Source: Chloroflexota bacterium
GTDB lineage: Bacteria > Chloroflexota > Dehalococcoidia > Lucifugimonadales > Lucifugimonadaceae
Reading direction: 5' to 3'
Assembly: GCA_018650845.1 (NCBI GenBank)
Contig: JABIFF010000022.1
Span: forward strand, 62,001-126,000
Length of the DNA: 64,000 nucleotides
Position 1 is the first letter of the stretch; the number at the start of each line of letters is the position of its first letter. Positions 11,708 through 20,242 of the stretch are shown in pieces. The notes under the pieces are model-generated. The model searched no databases, had not been told where the DNA came from, and saw only the letters and a list, made by a program, of their open reading frames with translations. Made by a program: the position numbers and the translations under genes.

Positions 11708-12346
11708 ATGAACGTTCTAGATTGGGTTCTCATCGCGGCATTCGCGATAACTGCCATTTGGGGATACAAAACTGGACTTGTAATGGCGGCAATCAACGCC
11801 ATTTCTATCTACATTGCTCTCTTCTTGAGCGGACTATTCGCAGGTCGAGTTCTTTCGATGATCTGGGACGGCGTAGAAAGCGAAGCCCTTTCAACGGCTA
11901 TCGGTTATGTCATCATCTTCGCCGCAGTGTTCATTGCAGGCAGGATTGCCGGATCAATCATCAAGAAAGCCCTCAAAGTTACGTTCATGGGCTGGATCGA
12001 CAGCCTCGGCGGAATCGTGATTGGCTTGGTCGCTGGAGTACTAATCTCCGGCGGAGTAATGACAGTTCTCGCACGCTACTCATTTGTTGAAGACGAAGCA
12101 GTCGTGGAGTCGGGCATTGGTCTTGAAGATGTAATGACCGACGGCATCGCAGGTCTCAAAGACGAAATCACTGGACGAACCATCGCATATGCCAAAGACC
12201 TCGGCCGAGAAAACGGTCGAACCTGGCTTGTTGAATCACAGGTTGTGCCTTCACTGCTCAACCTACGCAGCTTCGTGATCGATTTCGCACCCGAAGAGTT
12301 CGGTGTGGCGCTTGATCGACTCGAACAAGCTATCGACCAGCAATAA
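11708..12346 (+). CDS. cvpA: CvpA family membrane protein
   Basis: 212 residues. The N-terminal 110 or so residues hold four predicted membrane helices (LDWVLIAAFAITAIWGYKTG; YVIIFAAVFIAGRIAG; GWIDSLGGIVIGLVAGVLIS), the arrangement of the colicin V production protein family. A soluble C-terminal tail follows. Its Shine-Dalgarno GGAGA is 9 bases before the ATG. CvpA homologs support envelope homeostasis in other bacteria, but the biochemical role is unknown. It is divergent from cmk and upstream of the HNH gene. Confidence 0.82.
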   Translation: MNVLDWVLIAAFAITAIWGYKTGLVMAAINAISIYIALFLSGLFAGRVLSMIWDGVESEALSTAIGYVIIFAAVFIAGRIAGSIIKKALKVTFMGWIDSLGGIVIGLVAGVLISGGVMTVLARYSFVEDEAVVESGIGLEDVMTDGIAGLKDEITGRTIAYAKDLGRENGRTWLVESQVVPSLLNLRSFVIDFAPEEFGVALDRLEQAIDQQ

Positions 12347-12473
12347 CAAAAGTTAATCCAACTACTACTAATTTTCCGTACATACGTAAGTGACCTGCAA
12401 TAGGACACTTTAGGAGCTATAGAACGAACACACCTGAATAGCGGCGCTAGCATCGCCGAAAACTGGAACCGAG

Positions 12474-13040
12474 ATGACCGAGAGTACGCGAGCGCCAGTA
12501 TTGGTGCTCAATCAGAACTATCAGCCGCTCAACATCTGCGATATTCGCAGGGCGGTGAAACTCGTCGGTAAAGGCAAGGCAGAATCGGTTCAGGACACAG
12601 GTGAATACGTCCACACAGTCGACGATTTATTCGATCGACCAGACGTCATCAGGCTCGTCTACATGGTTAAGCGACCGCTCCAGCGCAGGAAGATGTCGCG
12701 CAACGAAGTGTTCGCTCGTGACAACAACTCTTGCCAGTACTGCGGTGCGAAGCCTCGAGATATGACTATCGACCACGTGCACCCTCGCTGCAAAGGCGGC
12801 GAGTTCACGTGGACGAACGTTGTGAGCGCTTGCAAGGCGTGTAACCACCGAAAGGCGGGTCGCACGCCCCAGGAAGCGGGAATGAGGCTACGTAACAAAC
12901 CCTACGAGCCTCGCCCCAACCCATACTCGTTCCTCAGGCTGGAATCTCTGAAAAAGACATGGCTCCCGTTCGTACCCTGGCTAGTACCGGAATCGAACCC
13001 ATCTTCTGGCAGCTTGGAAGCAGCAGTAGCTGGCGATTAG
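12474..13040 (+). CDS. HNH endonuclease family protein
   Basis: 188 residues. The HNH core is clear: zinc-binding CQYCG at about residue 83, catalytic IDHVHPRCKGG, and the second zinc pair CKACNHRKAGR. An N-terminal extension (VLVLNQNYQPLNICDIRRAV) is typical of a widespread group of solitary chromosomal HNH proteins. It is not linked here to a methylase or a phage gene, so restriction or homing is not indicated. The biological role is unknown. Confidence 0.88.
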   Translation: MTESTRAPVLVLNQNYQPLNICDIRRAVKLVGKGKAESVQDTGEYVHTVDDLFDRPDVIRLVYMVKRPLQRRKMSRNEVFARDNNSCQYCGAKPRDMTIDHVHPRCKGGEFTWTNVVSACKACNHRKAGRTPQEAGMRLRNKPYEPRPNPYSFLRLESLKKTWLPFVPWLVPESNPSSGSLEAAVAGD

Positions 13041-13089
13041 CTGGTTCGTCGGTGTCACGCATCTTCCTCCAGCACCCAACAACCAACCG

Positions 13090-13138
13090 CGTCATCCTGA
13101 ACTAGATTCAGGATATCGAAGCAGTGCGAAGTACCTGC
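13090..13138 (+). repeat. two-hairpin intergenic repeat, copy A1
   Basis: Begins GTCATCCTGAA and contains a 7-base hairpin (TCCTGAA/TTCAGGA) followed by a second hairpin formed by GCAG...CTGC. Closely matching copies are at 17502, 19308 and 33149. It lies in the convergent gap between the HNH gene and holB, just left of long inverted-repeat copy 1. The same general hairpin family is common in intergenic DNA of many bacteria. Confidence 0.85.
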
Positions 13139-13147
13139 ACACATCCT

Positions 13148-13360
13148 CGCGTCCCGACCAGCGCGGAGGGACCTGGGGCAGTGCGGTGAAAGTTTGCTAA
13201 GCAGGCATCGATTGGCGATAGCGAGGATACTCACTTCGTAGGCGAGTGTTGGCAACAGTGATAATTACGGTGTGCAGCTTGCACGATCATCTCTGTCCTA
13301 GCTGAACGTGCCGCTTCACCCCCCACGACACCAGATCCCTCGGCTACCGCTCGGGACGCG
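13148..13360. repeat. long imperfect inverted-repeat element, copy 1
   Basis: The left arm begins CGCGTCCCGACCA, continues to GGAGGGACCTGG and ends near GCGGTGAA. The right arm, ending CGCTCGGGACGCG, is its imperfect reverse complement over about 43 bases. About 130 bases lie between the arms. Related copies are at 17232, 19144 and 63470. With A1 it fills the 328-base gap between the convergent HNH and holB genes. No transposase is present. Confidence 0.8.
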
Positions 13361-13368
13361 AGAACTAA

Positions 13369-14571
13369 CTACTCGTCAACGTCGTCAAACGTCAGCGCCG
13401 GAACTTTTTCTGGATCTGCCCACGGCAAATCCAACATCAGCACCTCGAGTACCAGCTGCGGAACAGCGTTAGCCTCTAGAGCAGCTAACGCCTCCTGAAT
13501 CGACGTCACAGCCCCAGAAATCTGAGCCTCTTTCAACTGCGAAGCTATCTCCGACAGCAATTCCGCCCACTCAACGTTGATCACCTGATCATCGAGCTTG
13601 TGCCGCATCATCGCAACATCACGCCACCACTCGAGCCATCGTTGCATCTCGGCAAGTACAGCATCACGGTCACGCCAGAACTGCCCACCGGTCTGTCGGG
13701 CGTACCGGAATCGTTCCTCAACATTGCCTGTAACAATCTCAGCAAACCGCAATACAGCCTGATTATGAGCATCGACTATCGTGGCATCGTGCAAGGCGTC
13801 TATCGCCCAGCCCGGGCAACCGCGAGCCAGCCTAGAAAGTGAACGAGCCTGATCCTCGCTGGCCTCGAACCGTTCGATTAGCTCAGCCTCGATAACTTCG
13901 GCATCCACAGGCCGAAGATCAATCCGCTGGCATCTAGAAATAACCGTTTCCTGCTTGATCGATTCAACTGAAGGTGCAAGCAGTATCAGCATTACATCAT
14001 CAGCTGGTTCTTCGAGAGTTTTCAACAACGCATTCGCCGATTCGGCGTTCATCCGATCAGCACCATCGATGATGAACACTTTTTTCAAGCCTTCGAATGG
14101 TGAAGTTGCCGAATCCTGAATAATGTCTTTGATGTGGTCGATCCGAATGCCCATTCGACTGCGCTTGTCGCCGCCGTCTTCGTCACCACCAGAAGATTTC
14201 TTCTTATCAGCCGATGATTCAGTGTTTGGATCGATCACCCGAACATCTGAATGAATGCCCTTGCGAATTCGCTCTGCCTGATGCGAATTGTTCAGATCGA
14301 TATTCGGTGCCTCGCCAAACATATCGACCACTGCTTCACTGTTGACCATGCTGGCGATATCAAGCGCCAGTGTCCGTTTGCCGACCTTGTCAGGTCCGAT
14401 GATCAAATAAGCGTGAGAAAGCCGACCTGTTTCGGACGATCTAGAAAGAAGCCGCGTCGCACCCGGATGACCAAAGGTCGTCCATCCAACAACTGGCGGA
14501 CGAATGGTTGCGGGCGAGGCGGAATCAGGCAAGATCGAGGCTCGATGCGAGTAGGTCTTTGTATGTCTCAC
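13369..14571 (-). CDS. holB: DNA polymerase III delta' subunit-like (clamp loader)
   Basis: 400 residues. The AAA+ clamp-loader fold is visible: LIIGPDKVGKRTLALDIA is a P-loop-like motif, KVFIIDGADRMNAESANALLKTLEEP is sensor-like and very typical of HolB, and ISRCQRIDLRP follows. The start overlaps the end of lysA by 47 bases. A TTG at 14530-14532, just before the conserved VVGWTTFGHP region, would cut the overlap to 8 bases and is an equally good start. The canonical zinc-binding cysteines of gamma/tau are absent, as expected for delta'. Confidence 0.88.
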   Translation of the reverse strand: MRHTKTYSHRASILPDSASPATIRPPVVGWTTFGHPGATRLLSRSSETGRLSHAYLIIGPDKVGKRTLALDIASMVNSEAVVDMFGEAPNIDLNNSHQAERIRKGIHSDVRVIDPNTESSADKKKSSGGDEDGGDKRSRMGIRIDHIKDIIQDSATSPFEGLKKVFIIDGADRMNAESANALLKTLEEPADDVMLILLAPSVESIKQETVISRCQRIDLRPVDAEVIEAELIERFEASEDQARSLSRLARGCPGWAIDALHDATIVDAHNQAVLRFAEIVTGNVEERFRYARQTGGQFWRDRDAVLAEMQRWLEWWRDVAMMRHKLDDQVINVEWAELLSEIASQLKEAQISGAVTSIQEALAALEANAVPQLVLEVLMLDLPWADPEKVPALTFDDVDE

Positions 14572-15850
14572 GACGGCGAATCAAACGTGCTTCGCCGTCT
14601 TTCACCATCACAACGGCAGGTCGAGTCTGCATGTTGTAGTTGCTCGCCATCATCAGGCAGTAAGCGCCAGAAGCGGGCAACGCGAGTAGTTCGCCGGTTT
14701 CAACACTTGGAAGATCGACATCACGAGCCAAAACATCACCCGATTCGCAGAATTTTCCTGCAACGGTCACGGTCTGGTCTCTGGTTGCTATTGGACGATC
14801 CACAGGCACTACGGCGTACTCAGATTCGTATAAAGCAGGGCGAATATTGTCGCCCATTCCGCCGTCGACACTCACATAAGTTCGAACGTCAGGAATGGTC
14901 TTGATTCCGCCAACTGTGTACACGGCAACACCAGCTCGTCCGACAATCGCACGACCCGGTTCGACTGAAAGAATCGGCTCGTCGAGACCGTATGCGTCGC
15001 AGCCTTTTCGAATCGCAACTGCGATTTCTTTGGCGTAGTCGCTCATAGCCGGAGGCAAGGTATCGGAAACATACCCAATGGCAAATCCACCACCAGGGCT
15101 GAATCGCTTCAGCTCAAGACCGTACTTGTCACGCATGTTCGCAGCGAACTGCAAAACATAGTCGATTGCTTCTGAATAAGGCTCTAGTTCAAATATCGGT
15201 GATCCCAAGTGGAAGTGAAGACCCACCACATCGAGGTTTTCTTTCGCAATCGCCTGTTCAACCGCAACTTCGGCATCGCCGGTTTCAATAGAAAATCCGA
15301 ATTTCGAATCGAGAATTCCTGTCGAAGTGAGCATGTGCGTGTGCGGATCGATACTCGGCGAAAGCCTGAGCATCACTTCCTGTTTCACACCAAGCTCACC
15401 TGCAACGTCGTTCAGCAGATCGATTTCAGCGAACGAATCGAGGGTAATAAGCCCAATTCCGTACTGAATCGCCTCGGAAAGTTCTTCGCGACCTTTGTTG
15501 TTGCCGTGAAAGTTCATTCGCTCGGCAGGAAAGTCAGATGCGATTGCCACAGCGAGCTCGCCGCCGGTGACAACGTCCATATCCAGACCTTCTTCTTCGA
15601 CGATTTTCGATACCGCCGGGTTAGCAAAGGCTTTTGAAGAATATTCGATGTGGGTCTGTTCGTATTCAGCCGTAAAACTGCCTACGAAATCTTGGCAAAT
15701 GTCACGAAGAGTCGCCTCGTCGTAGATGTACAGCGGACTACCGTACTCCTCGACTAGATCGCGAACGTCGCAGCCACCGATGGCCAGACGACCTTCGTCG
15801 CTGATATCAGCAGTAATAGGAAGAATTTCAGATTCAGGAATTTTGGACAT
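14525..15850 (-). CDS. lysA: diaminopimelate decarboxylase
   Basis: 441 residues. PLP-dependent last step of lysine synthesis, meso-DAP to lysine. The PLP lysine is in EYSSKAFANPAV. Other fold III group IV motifs are GLHFHLGSPI, SPGGGFAIGY, EPGRAIVGRAG, and the active-site Cys in GKFCESGDVLARD. The ATG has no clear Shine-Dalgarno. Directly upstream is a highly base-paired leader (15861-15990) that may control it. holB follows with overlap. lysC in this window supplies the shared aspartate pathway. Confidence 0.95.
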   Translation of the reverse strand: MSKIPESEILPITADISDEGRLAIGGCDVRDLVEEYGSPLYIYDEATLRDICQDFVGSFTAEYEQTHIEYSSKAFANPAVSKIVEEEGLDMDVVTGGELAVAIASDFPAERMNFHGNNKGREELSEAIQYGIGLITLDSFAEIDLLNDVAGELGVKQEVMLRLSPSIDPHTHMLTSTGILDSKFGFSIETGDAEVAVEQAIAKENLDVVGLHFHLGSPIFELEPYSEAIDYVLQFAANMRDKYGLELKRFSPGGGFAIGYVSDTLPPAMSDYAKEIAVAIRKGCDAYGLDEPILSVEPGRAIVGRAGVAVYTVGGIKTIPDVRTYVSVDGGMGDNIRPALYESEYAVVPVDRPIATRDQTVTVAGKFCESGDVLARDVDLPSVETGELLALPASGAYCLMMASNYNMQTRPAVVMVKDGEARLIRRRETYKDLLASSLDLA

Positions 15851-15860
15851 TTTTGTATTT

Positions 15861-15990
15861 GAGAACGCGAATATTATCTAAATGCAGATGCTAATTGAGT
15901 TATCCGCGAAGCGGAAGCCCGGAAGAACTCTGGAAGTGACCGAAGGCGCCACCAAAGACGCCAACGGATAGGCGATCAATTGTCGTTCTC
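15861..15990 (-). promoter_or_regulatory. structured leader of lysA (candidate cis-regulatory RNA)
   Basis: Three nested long-range helices are visible: GAGAACG (15861-15867) with CGTTCTC (15984-15990), AATTGA (15893-15898) with TCAATT (15976-15981), and TATCCG (15901-15906) with CGGATA (15965-15970). Inside them is GGCG/CGCC (15945-15948 with 15959-15962). A competing hairpin, TCCGC-GAA-GCGGA (15903-15915), excludes the third helix. The element ends 10 bases before the lysA ATG. It does not match the lysine riboswitch or any other class I can recall. Orientation is inferred from its position; the rest of the 316-base lysA-selD gap shows nothing clear. Confidence 0.45.
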
Positions 15991-16166
15991 AGTGCAAGAC
16001 TCGTCAATTTGAATTGGCATCGAAGCTGTAACAAGTTTGTTGCACTCACTTTTTGCACCGTTAGCCGCCACCACGTTATCTAACTACCGAGGCGGAATCG
16101 AGAAGTACCCGATTCGCATCTTGAAAAATGTCATTCTCTCCGCAGTTATGACACGATTTACGAACT

Positions 16167-17222
16167 ATGAGCGATAAACCCGTACGACTAACCGAACTGG
16201 CAACCTGCGCCGGTTGAGCTGGAAAGCTCAGCGCGAGTGAACTTGCCCAGGTCTTGGGCAGGCTGCCAACACCAACCATCACCGATCCAAACGTGCTGGT
16301 TGGAACTGAAACCGGCGATGATGCTGCCATCTACCGGATAGACGAACGCGTCGCTCTCGTACTCACAAATGACTTCTTTGCACCCATAGTCGACGATCCT
16401 TACGACTACGGCCAAATCGCCGCAGCAAACGCCCTAAGCGACATCTACGCAGTTGGTGGACGACCAATTACGGCACTCAATATCGCAGCGTTCCCTCGTG
16501 AACTTGGGCCAGATGTAATTGCGAAAATCCTCGAAGGCGGACAGGCAAAGGCTGAAGAAGCGGGGATTTTGATCATCGGCGGGCACACCGTCGACGACAA
16601 AGAACCTAAATACGGACTTGCCGCTACTGGCATCGTCACTCCCGGCGAGCAAATCACGAATGCCAACGCTCAACCCGGCGACGTGCTGATTCTCACCAAG
16701 GCAATCGGCTCTGGATTTATTACTACGGCAGGAAAAGCTGGAACCGCTCCTGCAGATGCGATTGCCGCAGCAGTGAAGTCGATGGCGACTCTGAACAAGG
16801 GCGCAGCCGACGCCATGATCGAAGTTGGAGTGAATTCAGCTACCGATGTGACTGGATTCGGCTTGCTCGGGCATCTTTCGCAAATGGCGAAGGCAAGCGG
16901 TGTGTCGGCGACTTTGAACTGGCCAAAGATTCCGTTGCTAGAGGGAGTAATGGAGATTGCCCGGGCTGGATCGATGTCGGGTGGAACAGCTCGCAACATG
17001 GAAGCGCTCGAAGACAAAATTGTTCTTGGAGAAGGCATTACCGAGTTCGAATTCATGATTCTTGCCGATGCCCAGACGTCTGGTGGCATGCTCATTTCAG
17101 TTCCAGAAGAACGATCTGACGCCCTTGTAAAGAGTCTAGTTGCTAATCAAACACTTTATAGTGAGGTTGTCGGCAAGGTCACCGCAGATGGCGATCCCGG
17201 CGTTATAACGATCAATAGCTAG
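16167..17222 (+). CDS. selD: selenide, water dikinase, selenocysteine-containing
   Basis: 351 residues if TGA 16215-16217 is read as selenocysteine. Makes selenophosphate from selenide and ATP, the Se donor for Sec-tRNA. The TGA is codon 17 in the context CAGUAGK, the position of E. coli Cys17 with its downstream Lys20. Without read-through the frame starts at MGRLPTPTI and lacks the catalytic N-terminus. Downstream motifs are typical: DDAAIYRID, LTNDFFAPIVDDPYDYG, GGHTVDD, TDVTGFGLLGHLSQM and DAQTSGGMLIS. The ATG at 16167 has no strong Shine-Dalgarno. It is divergent from lysA. Confidence 0.93.
16215..16262 (+). promoter_or_regulatory. selD UGA codon and candidate bacterial SECIS element
   Basis: The TGA at 16215-16217 is followed by a hairpin with stem TGCCC (16244-16248) and GGGCA (16256-16260), apical loop AGGTCT and one bulged T. 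From memory the loop is the same as in the E. coli fdhF SECIS. The loop G is about 33 bases after the TGA, inside the 16-37 base range described for bacterial SECIS. A smaller hairpin (TGAGCT/AGCTCA) includes the TGA itself. Confidence 0.75.
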
Positions 17223-17231
17223 GTCATCTCT

Positions 17232-17450
17232 CGCGTCCCGACCAAAGCGGAGGGACCCGGGGTGGACGCTGTGAAACTTCGCTGCGCAGCTCATCGCTTC
17301 CAAACATCAGCCCCCCAGTGTCATCCTGAGGCTCTCGAAGGACGACAGTCGAAGATCACGAATCGTTCATAAGCGGCAATCACGCCCACATCGTGCGAAC
17401 GTGCCACGCCAACCCCACCGCACCAGATCCTTCGGCTGCCGCTCAGGAAA
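17232..17450. repeat. long imperfect inverted-repeat element, copy 2
   Basis: The left arm starts CGCGTCCCGACCAAAGCGG. The right arm runs to TTCGGCTGCCGCTCAGG and is its imperfect reverse complement. Inside is a different hairpin repeat, GTCATCCTGAGGCTCTCGA (17320). The element lies between convergent selD and mazG. Together with the A2 repeat it accounts for most of the 334-base gap. The right arm is more degenerate than in the other copies. Confidence 0.78.
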
Positions 17451-17501
17451 TGAGATTGCTGCCTGCTCGATTCACCAAAAGCCAAGCGTGGCTTCTAACA
17501 C

Positions 17502-17550
17502 CGTCATCCTGAACTCGATTCAGGATATCGATGCAGTACGAAGTATCTGC
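17502..17550 (+). repeat. two-hairpin intergenic repeat, copy A2
   Basis: Same two-hairpin layout as A1 and A4 (GTCATCCTGAACTCGATTCA, then GCAGTACGAAGTATCTGC). It ends 7 bases before the mazG stop codon, so it lies at the 3' end of mazG and could act as a transcript-end or stability hairpin. Confidence 0.85.
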
Positions 17551-17556
17551 ACACCT

Positions 17557-18354
17557 CTACTCAGCAGAAGCCTCAGTCTTATCCCAAACCCTAGCTCGCT
17601 CAATGTCTGGCATCTCAGCTAACACCTCGTCTCCAGCCATCTCCTCAGCTCGCAAAACGTGATCCCGCAAGCCAACGGTAGCTTTGCGCAAAGCAGTCTC
17701 AGCATCGATTCCCGCAGCGTGCACCTGCCGAGCGACCGCCATAAGGTACTCACCCGCTCGCTCTTCACCCTCTTCTAGCGATTCACCCTCAATCGACCCA
17801 AACGCCAACGGCATTGCGTGCTTCTCAGGCCACGGCAGCCCCGCTCGCATCACACGTCGTTGAACCGACGACGAGTAAGCCAACGCCGGCATTGCAGAAG
17901 GCAGTGAAGCCACTATCGACCGTTTACCACCCGACTCAGCACGCTTAAGCGCCTCCCAGCGATCAACCACCTGCTCTGAATCGGTCACCTTGTCTTCATC
18001 ACCAAAGACGTGCGGGTGCCTTGCGATCATCTTCTCTCGAATCACGTTGCACACTGCTGCGGCGTCAAACCCGTCTTCACGTCGAGCGATATCGGCATGA
18101 AACAGAATTTGAATCATGATGTCGCCCAACTCTTCCGCTAAGCCATCCGAATCGCCTGAATCGATAGCCTCAAGAGTTTCGTAGGTCTCTTCAAGCAAGT
18201 TCGGTCGAAGCGAAACGTGCGTCTGTTCGGCATCCCAGGGGCAGCCTCCGGGGTTTCGCAGCAACTCCACAGTCGCTGTTAGCTCCGCAAACGCCTCTCC
18301 GGCCGCTTTGGCTTGTTCGCTTCGTGAACTTTCGGAACTCAAGTCTGCCTTCAT
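17557..18354 (-). CDS. mazG: MazG family nucleoside triphosphate pyrophosphohydrolase
   Basis: 265 residues. Hydrolyses NTPs or dNTPs to monophosphates and clears damaged nucleotides. MazG metal motifs are visible: GGCPWDAEQTHVSLRPNLLEETYE near residues 36-60, followed by AEELGDIMIQILFHADIA. A second MazG-like half is present (ALAYSSSVQRRVMRAGLPW...RKATVGLRDHVLRAEEMA), which gives the full-length two-domain form. The start region is divergent from and slightly overlaps the upstream frame of the DUF1461 gene. Confidence 0.92.
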   Translation of the reverse strand: MKADLSSESSRSEQAKAAGEAFAELTATVELLRNPGGCPWDAEQTHVSLRPNLLEETYETLEAIDSGDSDGLAEELGDIMIQILFHADIARREDGFDAAAVCNVIREKMIARHPHVFGDEDKVTDSEQVVDRWEALKRAESGGKRSIVASLPSAMPALAYSSSVQRRVMRAGLPWPEKHAMPLAFGSIEGESLEEGEERAGEYLMAVARQVHAAGIDAETALRKATVGLRDHVLRAEEMAGDEVLAEMPDIERARVWDKTEASAE

Positions 18355-18410
18355 CTTTCCTGAGCGTCTTTCTTCGGATTACGCTCGCACTAATTCATCT
18401 GTTGCCACGT

Positions 18411-19133
18411 ATGCTAACTGTGATGCCATCAAATTCGCACCAATCCACCAGTTCCCACACGCTGCCTCTCGTCGGGGCCGCAATATTCGCACTGGTGCTG
18501 CCGCTCTTCTTAATTCTGTTCAGCACCAGCTACATCACCAATAGCGAATGGCTGTACGACTACGGCTGGTGGCGCAACGATATCGCCAATCGAACAGGGC
18601 TGCCCACCGAGCAACTGAACCGTGGCGCCGATCAGATCAAAGAGTATTTCAACAACGACGCTGAATTCCTCGACCTATTGGTCGAATACAACGGGAACGA
18701 TGTCTCGCTCTACAAAGAGCGTGAAATTCTCCATATGGTCGATGTAAAAGCGTTGATGCAAAGTGTTTTCTCCATCACACGCTGGTCCGGAGTCTTCTTG
18801 CTACTTCTGCTGGCGACCGGACTGCTGGTTCTCAAAGAGAAAACATTCCCGTTGCTGTTGAGATCGCTCAAATGGTCAGCAATCGGCACTGGCGTGTTTT
18901 TAGTGATCTTTGGCGGAACCGCAGCGATAGATTTCGGATGGCTGTTTACCCAGTTCCACTTCCTGAGCTTTGCCAATGATCTGTGGCTGCTCGATCCCTA
19001 CAACGACTATCTGATCATCATGTTCCCGCAGCAGTTCTTCTTCGAAGCAACGCTTTTCATAGGGCTGCTAACGATCGTCGACTTCGGATTGATCTACGGG
19101 GCAGCACGCCTAGCTCGCAAACGCCTGAGCTAA
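18411..19133 (+). CDS. DUF1461 (TIGR01906) integral membrane protein
   Basis: About 240 residues with four hydrophobic segments: near the N-terminus (LVGAAIFALVLPLFLILFS), two central (WSGVFLLLLLATGLLVL; WSAIGTGVFLVIFGGTAA) and one C-terminal. The family signature is FHFLSFANDLWLLDPYNDY followed by MFPQQFFFE. The open frame reaches 18324 but that part overlaps mazG. ATG codons at 18411 and 18423 are the plausible starts. Family members occur in Chloroflexi and Firmicutes; function unknown. Confidence 0.82.
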   Translation: MLTVMPSNSHQSTSSHTLPLVGAAIFALVLPLFLILFSTSYITNSEWLYDYGWWRNDIANRTGLPTEQLNRGADQIKEYFNNDAEFLDLLVEYNGNDVSLYKEREILHMVDVKALMQSVFSITRWSGVFLLLLLATGLLVLKEKTFPLLLRSLKWSAIGTGVFLVIFGGTAAIDFGWLFTQFHFLSFANDLWLLDPYNDYLIIMFPQQFFFEATLFIGLLTIVDFGLIYGAARLARKRLS

Positions 19134-19143
19134 CGGCGATTCA

Positions 19144-19440
19144 CGCGTCCCGACCAAAGTGGAGGGACCTGGGCTGGAGCGGTGAAACTTCGCTGCGAAT
19201 CCCACCACTTCCAATAGCTCGCCACACACATGTCATCCTGAGGTTCTCGAAGGGTGCATACTGAGCCACGTCGAACGACGACAGGCGAACTGAAAATTTC
19301 GAACACCCGTCATCCTGAACTAGATTCAGGATATCGAACCAGCACGAAGTAGCTGTTCGCCCGATCACTCCCGCTTTCGAACACCCGTGCCAGGCAGCAC
19401 TCCGCCACACCAGATCCCTCGGCTACCGCTCGGGACATGT
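19144..19440. repeat. long imperfect inverted-repeat element, copy 3 (with nested repeats)
   Basis: The left arm starts CGCGTCCCGACCAAAGTGGA. The right arm ends CTCGGCTACCGCTCGGGA and is its imperfect reverse complement. Between them are a GTCATCCTGAGGTTCTCGA hairpin repeat (19232) and the two-hairpin repeat A3 (19308-19355). This longest copy fills the 337-base gap between the convergent DUF1461 and HAD genes. Smaller repeats appear to have inserted into, or become trapped in, the larger one. Confidence 0.8.
19308..19355 (+). repeat. two-hairpin intergenic repeat, copy A3
   Basis: Same layout as A1 (CATCCTGAACTAGATTCAGG, then a CAGCACGAAGTAGCTG hairpin), with a few changes. It is nested inside long inverted-repeat copy 3. 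Confidence 0.8.
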
Positions 19441-19470
19441 GATTGCTGCTTTAGGAATCTTTAGTTAGCC

Positions 19471-20241
19471 CTAAAAGCTGCCCAGCCACTCGTCGACTAC
19501 TACCGGCATCTCAAGTATCGAATCGATCTTGAAGCCTGGTTCTACAGTCGACTCAACAGGCGAATTCGTTCCGCCGCGAACCCACACAGTCGACATCCCA
19601 ACCGCTGCCGCTCCGCCCACGTCAGTATGCAAATTGTCGCCGACGTGCAGCGCCCGTTCAGCCGCCACTCCCAACCCGTTCAAAGTCACTTCAAATATCT
19701 TGGCGTCAGGCTTGGCGACGGCCTGCTCGTTCGAAAACGCCAAGAAACTAAAATCGTCATGAACTCCTAGTTGGTCGAACCATTTGCAGTACATCTGCGG
19801 ACTCGTCAGACCAGTGTTCGAGATTAGCCCAATCTTCACACCACGCCCAACGAGTTCACGAAAGACATCTTTCGTTCCATCCAAAAGAAGAGGAGGCGCT
19901 TCGATAAACGTCTGATCTATCAACTGAGCCATATTCAAAATCTCATCTGAACCAACTCGTTTTTCGAGTCCCGGTACAAGACGATCGATCAGTATCGAAA
20001 TCCATTCCTCGAACTGGGCATCATGACCGTGATCATGGCCTGCAGTGATTTCATCAGAAAGCACTCTGAAGCTTTCTTTAACTACTTCAGGTTCGATCAC
20101 TTCGCCAAGCCGCGCCAGTTCACGAGTCACATAGTTAGTTCTCGCTATCCGACGCTCCATCGAATTCGAGTTTCCATCGAGCTCGAATATCAGCGTCTGC
20201 CACAGATCGAAAGTGACTGCGAAATCCCTCGAATCAGCCAA
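19471..20241 (-). CDS. HAD superfamily hydrolase (haloacid dehalogenase-like)
   Basis: 256 residues from a TTG start 1 base past the apt stop. An upstream extension of the frame lies inside apt and is not HAD-like. Motif I is TFDLWQTLIF with the nucleophile Asp, motif II is LISNTGLTS, motif III is the Lys in KPDAKIFEVTL, and motif IV is LHVGDNLHTDVGGA. This is HAD subfamily IA, probably a phosphatase acting on a small phospho-metabolite. It is in an operon with apt, which hints at nucleotide metabolism without proving it. Confidence 0.87.
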   Translation of the reverse strand: MADSRDFAVTFDLWQTLIFELDGNSNSMERRIARTNYVTRELARLGEVIEPEVVKESFRVLSDEITAGHDHGHDAQFEEWISILIDRLVPGLEKRVGSDEILNMAQLIDQTFIEAPPLLLDGTKDVFRELVGRGVKIGLISNTGLTSPQMYCKWFDQLGVHDDFSFLAFSNEQAVAKPDAKIFEVTLNGLGVAAERALHVGDNLHTDVGGAAAVGMSTVWVRGGTNSPVESTVEPGFKIDSILEMPVVVDEWLGSF

Positions 20242-20242
20242 T

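Noticed and set aside
11470-11802. N-terminal extension of cmk
   Set aside because: No kinase homology, lies antisense to cvpA, and the P-loop should be at the N-terminus of Cmk.
13055-13255. Short minus-strand frame within inverted-repeat copy 1 (and similar frames at 19141-19410 and 63467-63754)
   Set aside because: Shared C-terminal residues come from the repeat arm; there is no Shine-Dalgarno and no conserved protein.
15861-15990. Glycine, guanidine or lysine riboswitch
   Set aside because: Only short similarities such as ACCGAAGG; the conserved cores of these classes are absent.
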